DNA of 61,631 nucleotides from NCBI RefSeq assembly GCF_900115135.1, contig NZ_FOVK01000011.1:1-61631 (forward strand), given 5' to 3'. This document shows positions 33,732-42,839 of the stretch, piece by piece (position 1 is the first letter of the stretch; every line of letters begins with the position of its first letter). This DNA is from Proteiniclasticum ruminis (GTDB lineage Bacteria > Bacillota > Clostridia > Clostridiales > Clostridiaceae). Made by a program: the position numbers and the translations under genes. The notes below the pieces were generated by a model. It did not search any database, had not been told where the DNA came from, and was given only the letters and a program-made list of their open reading frames with translations.

Positions 33732-35027
33732 ATGGAAGAGAAAAAGCTTGCATATGAACTGATTGATTTTCTGCACGCATCCTCTACTGCATTTCAGGCA
33801 GTGGATGTGATGAGAAAGGAACTTTTGTCCAAGGGGTATAAAGAGCTCCTGGGTGAAGAATCCTGGTCCCTCCAAGAGGGAGACCGTGCGTTCTATACGA
33901 AAAATGGTTCGGCACTATTTATGATACAGATCGGAAAAACCCCGCTGGAAGGCGGCTTCAAAATGGCGGGAGCCCATACCGATTCTCCTGCCTTCAGAAT
34001 CAAACCGGATGCTGAAATGGTTCAGGACGGATACTTGAAACTGAATGTGGAAACTTATGGTGGACCGATCCTTTCCACCTGGTTTGACAGACCGCTGTCT
34101 GTGGCAGGACGTGTTCTTCTCAAAGGAGAAAGCGCTCTGAAGCCAAAGACCATGCTGGTGGACTTTGAAAAGCCCCTTCTTTATATCCCATCCCTTGCTA
34201 TCCACATGAACCGCAAGGTCAATGAAGGTGTTGAAATCCATAAGCAGAAACATGTGCTGCCTGTGGTGACCATGGTTCAGGAAGGATTTAGCAAGAAGGG
34301 ATTCCTGAAGGGACTTGTGGCAGAAAAGCTTGGTGTGAGTGCAGAGGAAATCCTTGATTTTGATCTGTTTGTTTATGAAGCGGACAAGGGAAGTCTTGTG
34401 GGGCTTCAGGAAGAATTTATCTCTTCCAAGAGACAGGACAATCTCTCCAGTGTTCATGCCATCTACAAGGCCATGCTGGAAGCAAAGGAATTCTCTGGCA
34501 TCAATGTGGGAGCCTTCTTCGACAATGAGGAATGTGGCAGCGCATCAAAGCAGGGAGCGGATTCCACTCTCCTGAGAGACCTGATGGAAAGAGTGTTTTA
34601 TGCGCTGGGAGGCACAAGAGAAGGCTTCCTGAAGAGTCTGGAGTCTTCCTTCATGATTTCAGCAGATCTAGCCCACAGTGTGCATCCAAATTACAGTGAG
34701 ATGCATGATCCAACCAATCGTCCGCTGATCAACGAAGGACCAGTGATGAAGATTTCTGCGAACCAGAGATACACATCAGACGGAGATTCTCTGGCGGTAT
34801 TCAGAAATCTATGTGAGACTGCTGGAGTTCCATGCCAGAGCTTCGTGAACAGAAGCGATCTTCCAGGCGGAAGCACCATTGGACCCATCGGATCCACACA
34901 TCTGCCCATCAGAACCATAGATATCGGGAATCCTCTACTGGGGATGCATTCTGTGAGAGAGCTGGGAGGCGTCAAGGATCATCTGTATCTGACAAAAGCC
35001 CTTGCGGTATATTTCAATCTGATGTAA
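33732..35027 (+). CDS. apeB: M18 family aminopeptidase
   Basis: 431 residues, usual length of M18 aminopeptidases, cytoplasmic zinc enzymes that trim N-terminal residues from peptides. Visible motifs: H82 and D84 in GAHTDSPAFRIKP, YGGPILSTWFDRPLS, the acidic DNEECGS metal/catalytic stretch, LAHSVHPNY, and the final GIGN-like RTIDIGNPLLGMHSVRE. Start ATG 33732 after TATGGAGG. Confidence 0.94.
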   Translation: MEEKKLAYELIDFLHASSTAFQAVDVMRKELLSKGYKELLGEESWSLQEGDRAFYTKNGSALFMIQIGKTPLEGGFKMAGAHTDSPAFRIKPDAEMVQDGYLKLNVETYGGPILSTWFDRPLSVAGRVLLKGESALKPKTMLVDFEKPLLYIPSLAIHMNRKVNEGVEIHKQKHVLPVVTMVQEGFSKKGFLKGLVAEKLGVSAEEILDFDLFVYEADKGSLVGLQEEFISSKRQDNLSSVHAIYKAMLEAKEFSGINVGAFFDNEECGSASKQGADSTLLRDLMERVFYALGGTREGFLKSLESSFMISADLAHSVHPNYSEMHDPTNRPLINEGPVMKISANQRYTSDGDSLAVFRNLCETAGVPCQSFVNRSDLPGGSTIGPIGSTHLPIRTIDIGNPLLGMHSVRELGGVKDHLYLTKALAVYFNLM

Positions 35028-35101
35028 CTGAAACTTTTTTGTCTTTTCTTTCATCAGGAATTTATGTACAATGATTCTAGTAAATATGTGGAGTTGGTAT
35101 A

Positions 35102-35596
35102 GTGAAGAAGCGTAATATTGTAGTGGGTCTTCTCATGGGCGTAACCATGATGGCTCTGTTATCCGGATGCGCATCCGTTCCAAAGGCTGAAGATCCATCG
35201 GTATATCTGGATCCCGCCCAGGAGAATGCGGCAGACAAAGAAGAAGTGGTCGCTTATGCAGAAGAAGTGAAGCCTCTTATTGAGAGTTTCTATGAAGAAG
35301 GAAAGGGGCTGAAAAATCTTTCAGCAAAAGGCAATGCGCTTTTCGTGGAAGTGGATCTTTCAGAAGTGCCTGGAGAATATGACAAAGTGGAAGACCAGAT
35401 GATTTATGAAAGCACCAGAATCACCCATGGACTTCTCAATTACCGTCCTTATGAGTTCATCAAAGACCTCTATAAGATTTCCATCACCTTTACAGGGGAA
35501 AAAACCTTGGACTTCTATGGAAAACAGATGGTGGAGAATGAAGGAGAACTTTCCTTCAAAGCAGAAACCATTGTGGCAGAAGTGAAACGTAAATAA
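35102..35596 (+). CDS. Putative lipoprotein of unknown function
   Basis: 164 residues with a lipobox LSGC (Cys23) after a hydrophobic signal. The mature part is alpha/beta with no recognised domain. The start is a GTG at 35102, preceded by GTGGAG. It lies 74 bases after apeB and has its own terminator. Confidence 0.7.
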   Translation: MKKRNIVVGLLMGVTMMALLSGCASVPKAEDPSVYLDPAQENAADKEEVVAYAEEVKPLIESFYEEGKGLKNLSAKGNALFVEVDLSEVPGEYDKVEDQMIYESTRITHGLLNYRPYEFIKDLYKISITFTGEKTLDFYGKQMVENEGELSFKAETIVAEVKRK

Positions 35597-35606
35597 GCCT
35601 AAAATG

Positions 35607-35654
35607 AAGAACCTGAATCAGTGGATGAATTTCTCACTGATTCAGGTTCTTTTG
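35607..35654. terminator. Bidirectional terminator
   Basis: Perfect 17-bp stem beginning AAGAACCTGAATCAG, 10-base loop, then T-run; between converging genes. Confidence 0.9.
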
Positions 35655-35659
35655 CTCTT

Positions 35660-36664
35660 CTAGAAAAGACCTGTTTCTTTGGCCTTTTCCAAGGTTTCTT
35701 TTGCTTTTCTATGATCCTGTCTATAGAGGGAGTAGAGCTTTGCTTTTTCTTTCAGCCTTACGCGGGCATCTCTTTGGGGGTTACGGAGTATATAGTCCCT
35801 GCATGCTGTGCTGCAGAAACCTTCTTCTTTCTCCTCACAGCTTTCACAGGAGAAGTGCTGCAGATGGCAGTCATCGTTGGTGCAGTTGATGTACCTGTCC
35901 GTTGGGGTACCACAGTGCACGCACTTTGAGACGATGACATCTTCCTCCTGATTGATCTTTACAGAGATGCGGTCATCAAAGACATAGCATTTTCCGTCCC
36001 ATAAGCGGCCTTTTGTGTTTTCGTTCTGGCCATAGGTGACAATGCCTCCTTCCAAGTGATAGACATCTTTAAATCCTTGATTGAGGAGTACGCCTGTAAG
36101 CTTTTCACACCGGATGCCTCCAGTGCAGTACGCAAGGACCTTCTTGTCTTTGTGCTCGCTGAGGTTATCCTCGATCCACTTGGGAAATTCTTTGAAGTTT
36201 GTGATATCAGGCCGGATGGCTCCTCTAAAATGCCCCAGGTCATACTCATAACCGTTTCTGCCGTCGAGGATGATCACATCTTCCTTTTGCATCATATCGT
36301 GCCACTCTTCTGGTTTCAGATACGTACCCACAAGATCCTTCGGATTCACATCATCTTCCGGGAAAAGAGTGATGATGCTGTCCCTTTGTTTTACATAGAG
36401 CTTCCGGAAAGCATTGTGGTCCTCTTCATGGATCTTGAAGACCATGGTGGCGAATCTGGGATCTTTTTTCATATGCTCCATATAAGCGTCGGTATCTTCT
36501 ACAGTGCCCGATAGAGTTCCATTGATGCCTTCCTGTGCCACAAGGATCCTGCCCTTCAGGTTCAGGGACTCACAAAGGGCTTTGTGCTCTTTTGTATACT
36601 CCTCAGGATGTTCTATATGGACGAACTGATAGTAAAGCAGGACGCGGTAATTTTTCTCATTCAT
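35660..36664 (-). CDS. trhO: tRNA uridine 5-hydroxylase TrhO (rhodanese-related)
   Basis: 334 residues of the YceA/TrhO family, which makes 5-hydroxyuridine at the tRNA wobble position. An N-terminal acylphosphatase-like domain (1-100) contains the family motif EGINGTLSG. The rhodanese domain (about 125-215) has the active-site loop CTGGIRCEK with C180. A C-terminal cysteine-rich part (CVHCGTP, CTNDDC, CESCEE, CSTAC) can bind zinc. Start ATG 36664 after GGAGA. Confidence 0.92.
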   Translation of the reverse strand: MNEKNYRVLLYYQFVHIEHPEEYTKEHKALCESLNLKGRILVAQEGINGTLSGTVEDTDAYMEHMKKDPRFATMVFKIHEEDHNAFRKLYVKQRDSIITLFPEDDVNPKDLVGTYLKPEEWHDMMQKEDVIILDGRNGYEYDLGHFRGAIRPDITNFKEFPKWIEDNLSEHKDKKVLAYCTGGIRCEKLTGVLLNQGFKDVYHLEGGIVTYGQNENTKGRLWDGKCYVFDDRISVKINQEEDVIVSKCVHCGTPTDRYINCTNDDCHLQHFSCESCEEKEEGFCSTACRDYILRNPQRDARVRLKEKAKLYSLYRQDHRKAKETLEKAKETGLF

Positions 36665-36984
36665 AATTCATTTCTCCGTTCAATTTTTCCTGAACTGAGT
36701 ATACCGTATAAATTAAATTTTGTAAATTGCCATAGGATGCAACTTAAATTGATAAATTTTGACATGGTGAATCGATAGGAAATATTAGCAATCTGCATAA
36801 GGAGTTTCTGATTATTATCGGGAAAGTATACTGTCTAGTTCTCAATAAGGTCATACTATATAATGGAGTTGAAGGTGAGTATAAAACCCACATCAATGAG
36901 ATGAATTATAAAATTATAAAAAAATATATTGATTGAAGATAAAAATAGGCTGCTGAATACTCATATAAGTATAGGGGGGTGACT
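36665..36984. other. Intergenic region before the sigma factor gene
   Basis: A/T-rich region with a TATAAT (36859-36864) lacking a matching -35 box. No gene or recognised RNA. I looked for a typical ECF autoregulatory promoter (AAC ... CGTC) and did not find a convincing one. Confidence 0.4.
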
Positions 36985-37500
36985 GTGGGGGTGTTTGGAA
37001 AGAAGAGTTTACGAAAAGAAACGTATCTTGTTTTTGTGCATGAGTACAAAGGAACCATGTACCGGATTGCACTAGGATATCTAAAGACAGAGAGTGATGC
37101 CATGGAAGCTGTGGATGAGACGGTGTACATTGGGCTGTCAAAACTTCATCAGCTGAGAGAAGAGGAAAAGCTGAAACCATGGATGACAAAAATCCTCATC
37201 CATGAATGCCATCGTCTTATCAGGCTTCGGAAAAAGGATATTCCTACAGAGCAGCTGCCTGAAACCGAGGAAGTGACATCGAGGGTCTCTCTTACCATGA
37301 GAGAAGCCATCGGCGAGCTGCCAGAAGATCTTCAGGAAGTCATTATACTGCGTTATTTTGGCGATCTGACGGTGAAAGACACGGCAAAAGAGCTGAATAT
37401 CCCTCAAGGGACCGTGGCTACAAGAACAAGGAAAGCATTGGAGATGTTAAAGGAAAAGCTGATTTTCTGGGAAGGAGGTGCAGAACATGAATCCGTTTGA
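36985..37500 (+). CDS. ECF-type RNA polymerase sigma factor
   Basis: 171 residues. Region 2 (FVHEYKGTMYRIALGYLKTESDAMEAVDET) and region 4 (LPEDLQEVIILRYFGDLTVKDTAKELNIPQGTVATRTRKALEMLK, with its HTH) are complete, without extra domains: a typical group IV sigma factor, close to SigV/SigM-like forms. Several GTG codons compete; I chose GTG 36985, 6 bases after AGGGGGG, because the one at 36979 overlaps that site. It overlaps the next gene, which looks like its anti-sigma factor. Confidence 0.9.
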   Translation: MGVFGKKSLRKETYLVFVHEYKGTMYRIALGYLKTESDAMEAVDETVYIGLSKLHQLREEEKLKPWMTKILIHECHRLIRLRKKDIPTEQLPETEEVTSRVSLTMREAIGELPEDLQEVIILRYFGDLTVKDTAKELNIPQGTVATRTRKALEMLKEKLIFWEGGAEHESV

Positions 37501-38851
37501 TGAGAAAGTCAGAAGCTGTCTAGAGGATGAAATTATAGAACCAGATACACTGCAAACACTGGAAGAACGGATTTTAGCCCGATACAGAGGAACGAGAAGA
37601 AAAAAAGCAGCCCAACTGTTTTTGATGATGTCTCTCCTTTTTTCCGGTCTTCTGTTCTACACTGCAAACACTGAATCCGTTTTTGCAGATAAACTCCGAA
37701 GCGTTCCCATCCTAAAAGAATTTTTGAGCGCCATGGACATCAGTCCAGCTGAAGAGAAAAGTATTGAAGAGCTTGGAATTCTTTCTGAGAGCGGAAAATA
37801 TGATGTTCGGCTTCAGTATGCACTATCAGAAGACAAAAGAGTATTTCTTTATTTTCAGTTTCCAGAAGAAGTAGTGCTTCGGGAGAGTGATCATCTTGAG
37901 ATAGAACTGCTAGATGTATACGATCAGGTGACCAAAAAGGACTACTCGATGACATTCATGAAAAACTTAAATCCCGGTATGCCTCCATCAAACAATGGTT
38001 ATATTGTGATTCAAGGGTTCATACCCGCAGGGATGGACTTATCTTTCCCTGAAAAGCTGCACATTGCATTTCGGGCCAATGTGGCCAGAAATGTCAGTTA
38101 CGATCATTGGGGCACAAGAAGTGCAGAGGATGAGCCACTGGGAGAGTACAGATTTGATGTGGAGCTGCAGAAGATGGAGAAGAGGATTCTGGAACGTGTG
38201 GGAAAAAAGGTGCTGATTGACGGGAATACTCTAGTCATTGATCAGCTGGAAAGAGGGTTGAAGACATTGGATATCGTGGTTAGTCAACCCAAAAACAACA
38301 AAGACATCATCACCGAAATTTCAGGATATATGAGAGACGGGAAGACGAAAAAAATCATCGATGAAGACATAACGGTGTCTTACTTCACCAAAACAGGGGA
38401 AATACATGCATTATATCTGAACGGAGAAGAGATTCCTAAAGGAGGAGAAGTGGAAATCGTTCTTGAAGAGGCGATACTTCTACCGAAAGATCAGCAGTAT
38501 ATTACAATTGATATGCAGAAGAAAGAGATGATCCATCCTATTCCGGGAATAAGCTTGGAAATGGCGTCAGCTGGAAAACGCTCCGCGCTAACTTTCATCA
38601 CTGAAAGTAATATACATCCCTTTGACACCTATAAAACCTCAGCATCAGCGGAGGAAAAAAGATTGCCTCATCCTAGTGTTCAAACAATCGGGGAGAACAG
38701 GACCAAATGGAGCTATGTGATAGATGAAAATTTGATGGATGAAGTAGTCTTAAGAAGAGCCAGGGAATCAGGACGAAAAGTGGTGTTCGAAACGCCTATC
38801 GTCATTGAACTTAAGGTGCCTTCTGCAAACTCATTCACCCCAATTCCATAG
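37487..38851 (+). CDS. Membrane anti-sigma factor, DUF4179-like
   Basis: 454 residues. A short cytoplasmic N-terminus (about 1-37, the likely sigma-binding part) precedes one membrane helix (38-57), followed by a large extracytoplasmic region with the beta-rich layout of DUF4179 proteins (LQYALSEDKRVFLYFQFP, then a DUF5643-like second domain around 230-340). The gene overlaps the sigma factor gene by 14 bases, the usual arrangement for a sigma/anti-sigma pair. The ATG at 37487 follows GGAAGGAGG. The signal that releases the sigma factor is unknown. Confidence 0.8.
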   Translation: MNPFDEKVRSCLEDEIIEPDTLQTLEERILARYRGTRRKKAAQLFLMMSLLFSGLLFYTANTESVFADKLRSVPILKEFLSAMDISPAEEKSIEELGILSESGKYDVRLQYALSEDKRVFLYFQFPEEVVLRESDHLEIELLDVYDQVTKKDYSMTFMKNLNPGMPPSNNGYIVIQGFIPAGMDLSFPEKLHIAFRANVARNVSYDHWGTRSAEDEPLGEYRFDVELQKMEKRILERVGKKVLIDGNTLVIDQLERGLKTLDIVVSQPKNNKDIITEISGYMRDGKTKKIIDEDITVSYFTKTGEIHALYLNGEEIPKGGEVEIVLEEAILLPKDQQYITIDMQKKEMIHPIPGISLEMASAGKRSALTFITESNIHPFDTYKTSASAEEKRLPHPSVQTIGENRTKWSYVIDENLMDEVVLRRARESGRKVVFETPIVIELKVPSANSFTPIP

Positions 38852-38946
38852 ATAAGCAAAAAAAGCTCTGTATAAGGAGCCCGGTATTCATCTAAAGCGA
38901 AATGAGCAGCACAGCAAAATGAGAGTATACGTTGAGGAGGACAGAT

Positions 38947-39510
38947 TTGAAAAATAAAAAATACGCCACACTACTAGTAATTATGATAAGCATAATGGTC
39001 ATTTCCGGATGTAAAAAAGAAGAACAAACACTTTACAACCGAAACATAGTGGTGGATGGTACTGTATTACCATTCTATGAGAGCTCGTTGACGTATAATG
39101 CAGAAGATGAAGGACAGATGAGAAGTAAGCTTTCTTCAATGTTGAATGACACCATCGCAAATCTGCCTGGAACTGAAGAGTATATCATTGTAAATCACAA
39201 TGGAGAAGATTTGACACAGGAATTTCTTGTTGAGAAATCACCTTCTCATCAGGAAATGCAAGACATGATTAAAAAAGTCAAAGAAAATGGATACCTGATT
39301 GTAAGAAAAGATCATTATCGAGTTACAACAATTGAAAAAGAGATGAAGGCTCTCTTTGCTGGTGAAAGAATTGCAATCAGACCTGAAATAATGGATAAAG
39401 TGATGAAAGACAACAAAGAAGCGTATGAGAATAAGGACTATGAATCCATCAATTTGTATCTTCAAAAGAATGATATTAAAATCTATGATACATTGAATTT
39501 GCAACCATAA
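38947..39510 (+). CDS. Putative lipoprotein, possible member of the sigma-factor locus
   Basis: 187 residues. Lipobox VISGC (Cys21). The start is a TTG at 38947, exactly 6 bases after GAGGAGG; a TTG at 38932 would lie before the ribosome site. The mature protein is alpha/beta, no domain recognised. It lies 95 bases after the anti-sigma gene in the same direction, so it may be part of the same regulon. Confidence 0.65.
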   Translation: MKNKKYATLLVIMISIMVISGCKKEEQTLYNRNIVVDGTVLPFYESSLTYNAEDEGQMRSKLSSMLNDTIANLPGTEEYIIVNHNGEDLTQEFLVEKSPSHQEMQDMIKKVKENGYLIVRKDHYRVTTIEKEMKALFAGERIAIRPEIMDKVMKDNKEAYENKDYESINLYLQKNDIKIYDTLNLQP

Positions 39511-39532
39511 TAACACTGTTTACATACAGAGC

Positions 39533-39564
39533 CGAAAAAAAGACTGGAAATCCAGTCTTTTTTA
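39533..39564. terminator. Bidirectional terminator
   Basis: AAAAAAGACTGGA and TCCAGTCTTTTTT perfect stem around a 3-base loop. Confidence 0.9.
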
Positions 39565-39590
39565 GCAATAAACGGAAATCTAAGTCCACT

Positions 39591-39806
39591 TTAGCTCTCT
39601 ACTTTTTTATGGTTCCTTTTCATGATTTTTGGGAGTACTCCTCGGATGAACCCATCCAAAAAAGTGATTGAACCAAATAGTTCCATTCCAATCCCTGGTC
39701 TGTATCGCTCTGCTCCAAAGATATAATTTGCTAGAATGCCCAAAACGTAAAATGCCGCTCCTACGAAGACTTTTTTCATATGATAATCTTGTTTCTTCAA
39801 AAACAT
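39591..39806 (-). CDS. Small membrane protein of unknown function
   Basis: 71 residues, one or two hydrophobic segments (about 12-30 and 40-58) and a basic C-terminus. Start ATG 39806 after AAAGGATGG; an internal ATG at 39779 gives a 62-residue product. No family recognised. Confidence 0.45.
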   Translation of the reverse strand: MFLKKQDYHMKKVFVGAAFYVLGILANYIFGAERYRPGIGMELFGSITFLDGFIRGVLPKIMKRNHKKVES

Positions 39807-40159
39807 CCATCCTTTCGATACAGGTATTTTGCGATTGCAGCCTTACTGCCAAGTGTCCTTTTTGATGTTCAGAGTATAAATCTTGTGTATATCAGAGAGG
39901 GAGGTTACAGTAATTCTTCATAAAGGGCTCTCACCAGGTGATTTCAAAGTAAGCAGTCTCGTGAAGAATCATGAGGATATCATATATGGACTATTCGTAG
40001 CATTTGCACTCTGATTCTATACTAATGATACGGAATATAGTTTAAGCATACTGTAAAATTTGTAAAATAGATAGCTGAAAATAGAAAAGCAGCTGAAGTT
40101 TCTCTTCAACTGCTTTTGCTGCTTGATAGACCTGAGATGAACTCCGATCTGCCAAACTG
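39807..40159. other. Intergenic region with the prfC terminator
   Basis: About 350 bases without a recognisable gene or RNA; the only clear element is the terminator at 40085-40119. Confidence 0.5.
40085..40119 (-). terminator. Terminator of prfC
   Basis: AAAAGCAG..TGAAG pairs with CTTCA.CTGCTTTT (one mismatch), poly-T on the minus strand. Confidence 0.75.
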
Positions 40160-41755
40160 CTAATCAACTTTACCCACATCAGTCAATGTAAGGCCCTTAT
40201 TATGGCTTAGCGCCCAGCTGATGCCCCATTCATTCTGGAAGAGCAGGATGTTTCTGTCTCTCAGATCCTTTACCAGGCGAGTGTCAGAGGTGATGTCCAG
40301 ATCATCCAGGTTGATGTCTTCCTGATCCATCCAGCGCACGAAGCGGAAAGGAAGTCTTTCAACTTTCAGATCCACACCATATTCATTCTTCAGTCTGAAC
40401 TCCAGAACGTCCATCTGCAGTGTACCCACTACACCGACAATGATCTCTTCCATGCCGATATGGAGTTCTTTATAGACCTGGATGGCTCCTTCTTGAGCCA
40501 CCTGAGTGATTCCCTTGACAAACTGCTTTCTCTTCATGGTATCCATAGGCCGCACCCTGGCAAAATGCTCTGGTGCAAAGGCTGGAATACCTTCAAATCG
40601 GAATTTGTTGTTTGTGGAGGTGAGGGTATCTCCAATGGAGTAGATACCTGGGTCGAAAACACCGATGATGTCTCCAGCATAGGCTTCTTCCACCATTTCT
40701 CTGTCCTGAGCCAGGAACTGCTGAGGCTGAGAAAGCTTCACCTTTCCTTTGCCCTGATAGTGGTTCACTTCCATACCCTTCACAAACTTGCCAGAGCAGA
40801 TTCTGATAAAGGCAATCCGGTCTCTGTGCTGAGGATTCATATTCGCCTGAATCTTGAAGACAAAGGCAGAGAAGTCATCGCTCATGACATCAATTTCCTC
40901 ACCCTCACTGGTTTTTCTTGGAAGGGGAGAAGAAGTGAGTTCCAGGAAGGACTTTAGGAATGGCTCCACACCAAAGTTTGTCAGAGCAGAAGCAAAGAAT
41001 ACAGGGCTGAGTTCTCCGCGAAGAACTGCTCCCATATCAAACTCATCTCCAGCAATGTCAAGAAGCTCGATATCATCCTTCAGCTGTTTGTGGAAATCTT
41101 CTCCGATGAGGTCTACAAATACCTGGTCCTCTACGGATCCCTTCACGGAGTTTACCGTAGTCTGTCCATGATTTCCTGAAGAGAACACCTGAATACTGTT
41201 GGAGCTTCTCTCATATACACCTTTAAAATCTTTTCCAGATCCAATGGGCCAGTTCATGGGATAAGTTTTGATGCCAAGCTCCCGCTCAATCTCTTCCATA
41301 AGCTCGAAAGGATCCCTTGCTTCACGGTCCATCTTGTTGACGATGGTGAAGATTGGAATATTTCTCAAAGAGCACACATTGAAGAGCTTTCTTGTCTGCT
41401 CTTCCACACCTTTTGCAGCATCCACAACCATTACAGCAGAGTCTGCTGCCATAAGAGTTCTATAGGTGTCTTCCGAGAAGTCCTGATGTCCTGGGGTATC
41501 CAGGATGTTGATGCAGTAGCCGTCATAGTTGAACTGCATCACGGAGGAGGTTACAGAGATTCCTCTCTGCTTTTCAATCTCCATCCAGTCGGATACAGCA
41601 TAATTCTTTGATTTTCTTGATTTTACAGAACCTGCCAATCGGATGGCGCCTCCATAAAGAAGCAGCTTCTCGGTCAGGGTTGTTTTACCGGCATCCGGGT
41701 GAGAGATGATGGCAAAGGTTCTACGTCTCTCAATTTCTTTTCTTAAATCTTCCAC
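40160..41755 (-). CDS. prfC: Peptide chain release factor 3
   Basis: 531 residues, usual RF3 length. Translational GTPase that removes RF1/RF2 from the ribosome after peptide release. G1 ISHPDAGKTTLTEKLL, G3 DTPGHQDFSEDTYR and G4 NKMDR are intact, with the RF3-specific SVKSRKSKNYAVSDWMEIEKQRGISVTSSVMQF switch region and C-terminal EYGVDLKVERLPF. The start is a GTG at 41755 after ATGGAGGAA. Single gene. Confidence 0.96.
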   Translation of the reverse strand: MEDLRKEIERRRTFAIISHPDAGKTTLTEKLLLYGGAIRLAGSVKSRKSKNYAVSDWMEIEKQRGISVTSSVMQFNYDGYCINILDTPGHQDFSEDTYRTLMAADSAVMVVDAAKGVEEQTRKLFNVCSLRNIPIFTIVNKMDREARDPFELMEEIERELGIKTYPMNWPIGSGKDFKGVYERSSNSIQVFSSGNHGQTTVNSVKGSVEDQVFVDLIGEDFHKQLKDDIELLDIAGDEFDMGAVLRGELSPVFFASALTNFGVEPFLKSFLELTSSPLPRKTSEGEEIDVMSDDFSAFVFKIQANMNPQHRDRIAFIRICSGKFVKGMEVNHYQGKGKVKLSQPQQFLAQDREMVEEAYAGDIIGVFDPGIYSIGDTLTSTNNKFRFEGIPAFAPEHFARVRPMDTMKRKQFVKGITQVAQEGAIQVYKELHIGMEEIIVGVVGTLQMDVLEFRLKNEYGVDLKVERLPFRFVRWMDQEDINLDDLDITSDTRLVKDLRDRNILLFQNEWGISWALSHNKGLTLTDVGKVD

Positions 41756-42004
41756 GGTTTTCCTCCATATTTACGATCTATGCAAATCCTGCCGAACATG
41801 CAGGAGCTTCCATTTCATACTTCTTGTCTTTTTCAGACCAATTATATATTATAGTTGATTTTCAAGGATTATACTACTAAATTTCCAGAAGAAAAAGTGG
41901 AAAATCAGACTCTTTACAAGAATTAATGGAAATTTAATGGTAAGTATAACGTATTTATATATATTGTGGGGTATAATGAATACAATTAGCAGTGGAGGGA
42001 CAGA

Positions 42005-42826
42005 ATGATCAGATTAGCAGCCATAGACATGGACGGAACCTTGCTTTCCAAAGAGCATACCGTCAGTGAAGTCAATCAAAGAGCCATAGCCCTGGCCAAA
42101 GAAAAGGGAATCAAAGTAGTGCTCTGCAGCGGCAGAACCATTGAGAATCTTCTCAGTTTCACCAAAGAGCTCAATCTTCATGGAGAAGAGGACTATGTAG
42201 TCGGCTATAATGGAGCAGGAGCAGTGAAATCTGCCAGCGGAGAATTTATTTACGAAAACTGTCTAACCGGAAAAGAGACCAAGGCCATCACAAGAATCTG
42301 TGATGAGCTTGGTGCCAACTATACGGTGCACACTTTCAGGAGAGCATTTACGCCTCGAGACAATGCGCACTCCAGAAGAGAAACAGAACTCAATGGAGTG
42401 GAACTCTTCATCGAAAATCCGGAAGGGCTATCAGATGAAGAAGTGGTGACAAAGGTTCTGGTTCTCGATGATCCAGAGATTCTGGACGGATATGCGCCAA
42501 GACTTTATGAAGCATTGGGCGAAGAGTTCCATGTGGTGCAGACCATGCCCATTTATCTGGAGATCATGCGAAAGCATGTGAACAAATATGTAGGCATCAT
42601 GGCGGTAGCCAAGGAGCTGGGTATCCAAAGGGAAGAGATCCTTGCCATTGGAGATGCCATGAATGATTATGAGATCATCAAAGAAGCAGGCATCGGTGTT
42701 GCCATGGGCAATGCGGAGGATAAAGTGAAAGAAGCCGCTGATTTTGTGACAAAAGACCATGAGGAGCATGGGGTAGCTTATGCACTCAACCATTTTCTGC
42801 AGCTGGGGATGAACGATTTTAAGTAA
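42005..42826 (+). CDS. Cof-type HAD-IIB sugar-phosphatase
   Basis: 273 residues. HAD motif I DMDGTLL (D8 nucleophile, D10 acid/base), motif II CSGRT, motif III K (LGIQREE region) and motif IV AIGDAMNDYEII, with the type-IIB cap between. Cof-type enzymes dephosphorylate sugar phosphates and other small metabolites; the substrate cannot be told. Start ATG 42005 after AGTGGAGGG. DUF2207 starts 13 bases downstream. Confidence 0.92.
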   Translation: MIRLAAIDMDGTLLSKEHTVSEVNQRAIALAKEKGIKVVLCSGRTIENLLSFTKELNLHGEEDYVVGYNGAGAVKSASGEFIYENCLTGKETKAITRICDELGANYTVHTFRRAFTPRDNAHSRRETELNGVELFIENPEGLSDEEVVTKVLVLDDPEILDGYAPRLYEALGEEFHVVQTMPIYLEIMRKHVNKYVGIMAVAKELGIQREEILAIGDAMNDYEIIKEAGIGVAMGNAEDKVKEAADFVTKDHEEHGVAYALNHFLQLGMNDFK

Positions 42827-42839
42827 AGGTGGTGAAGCC

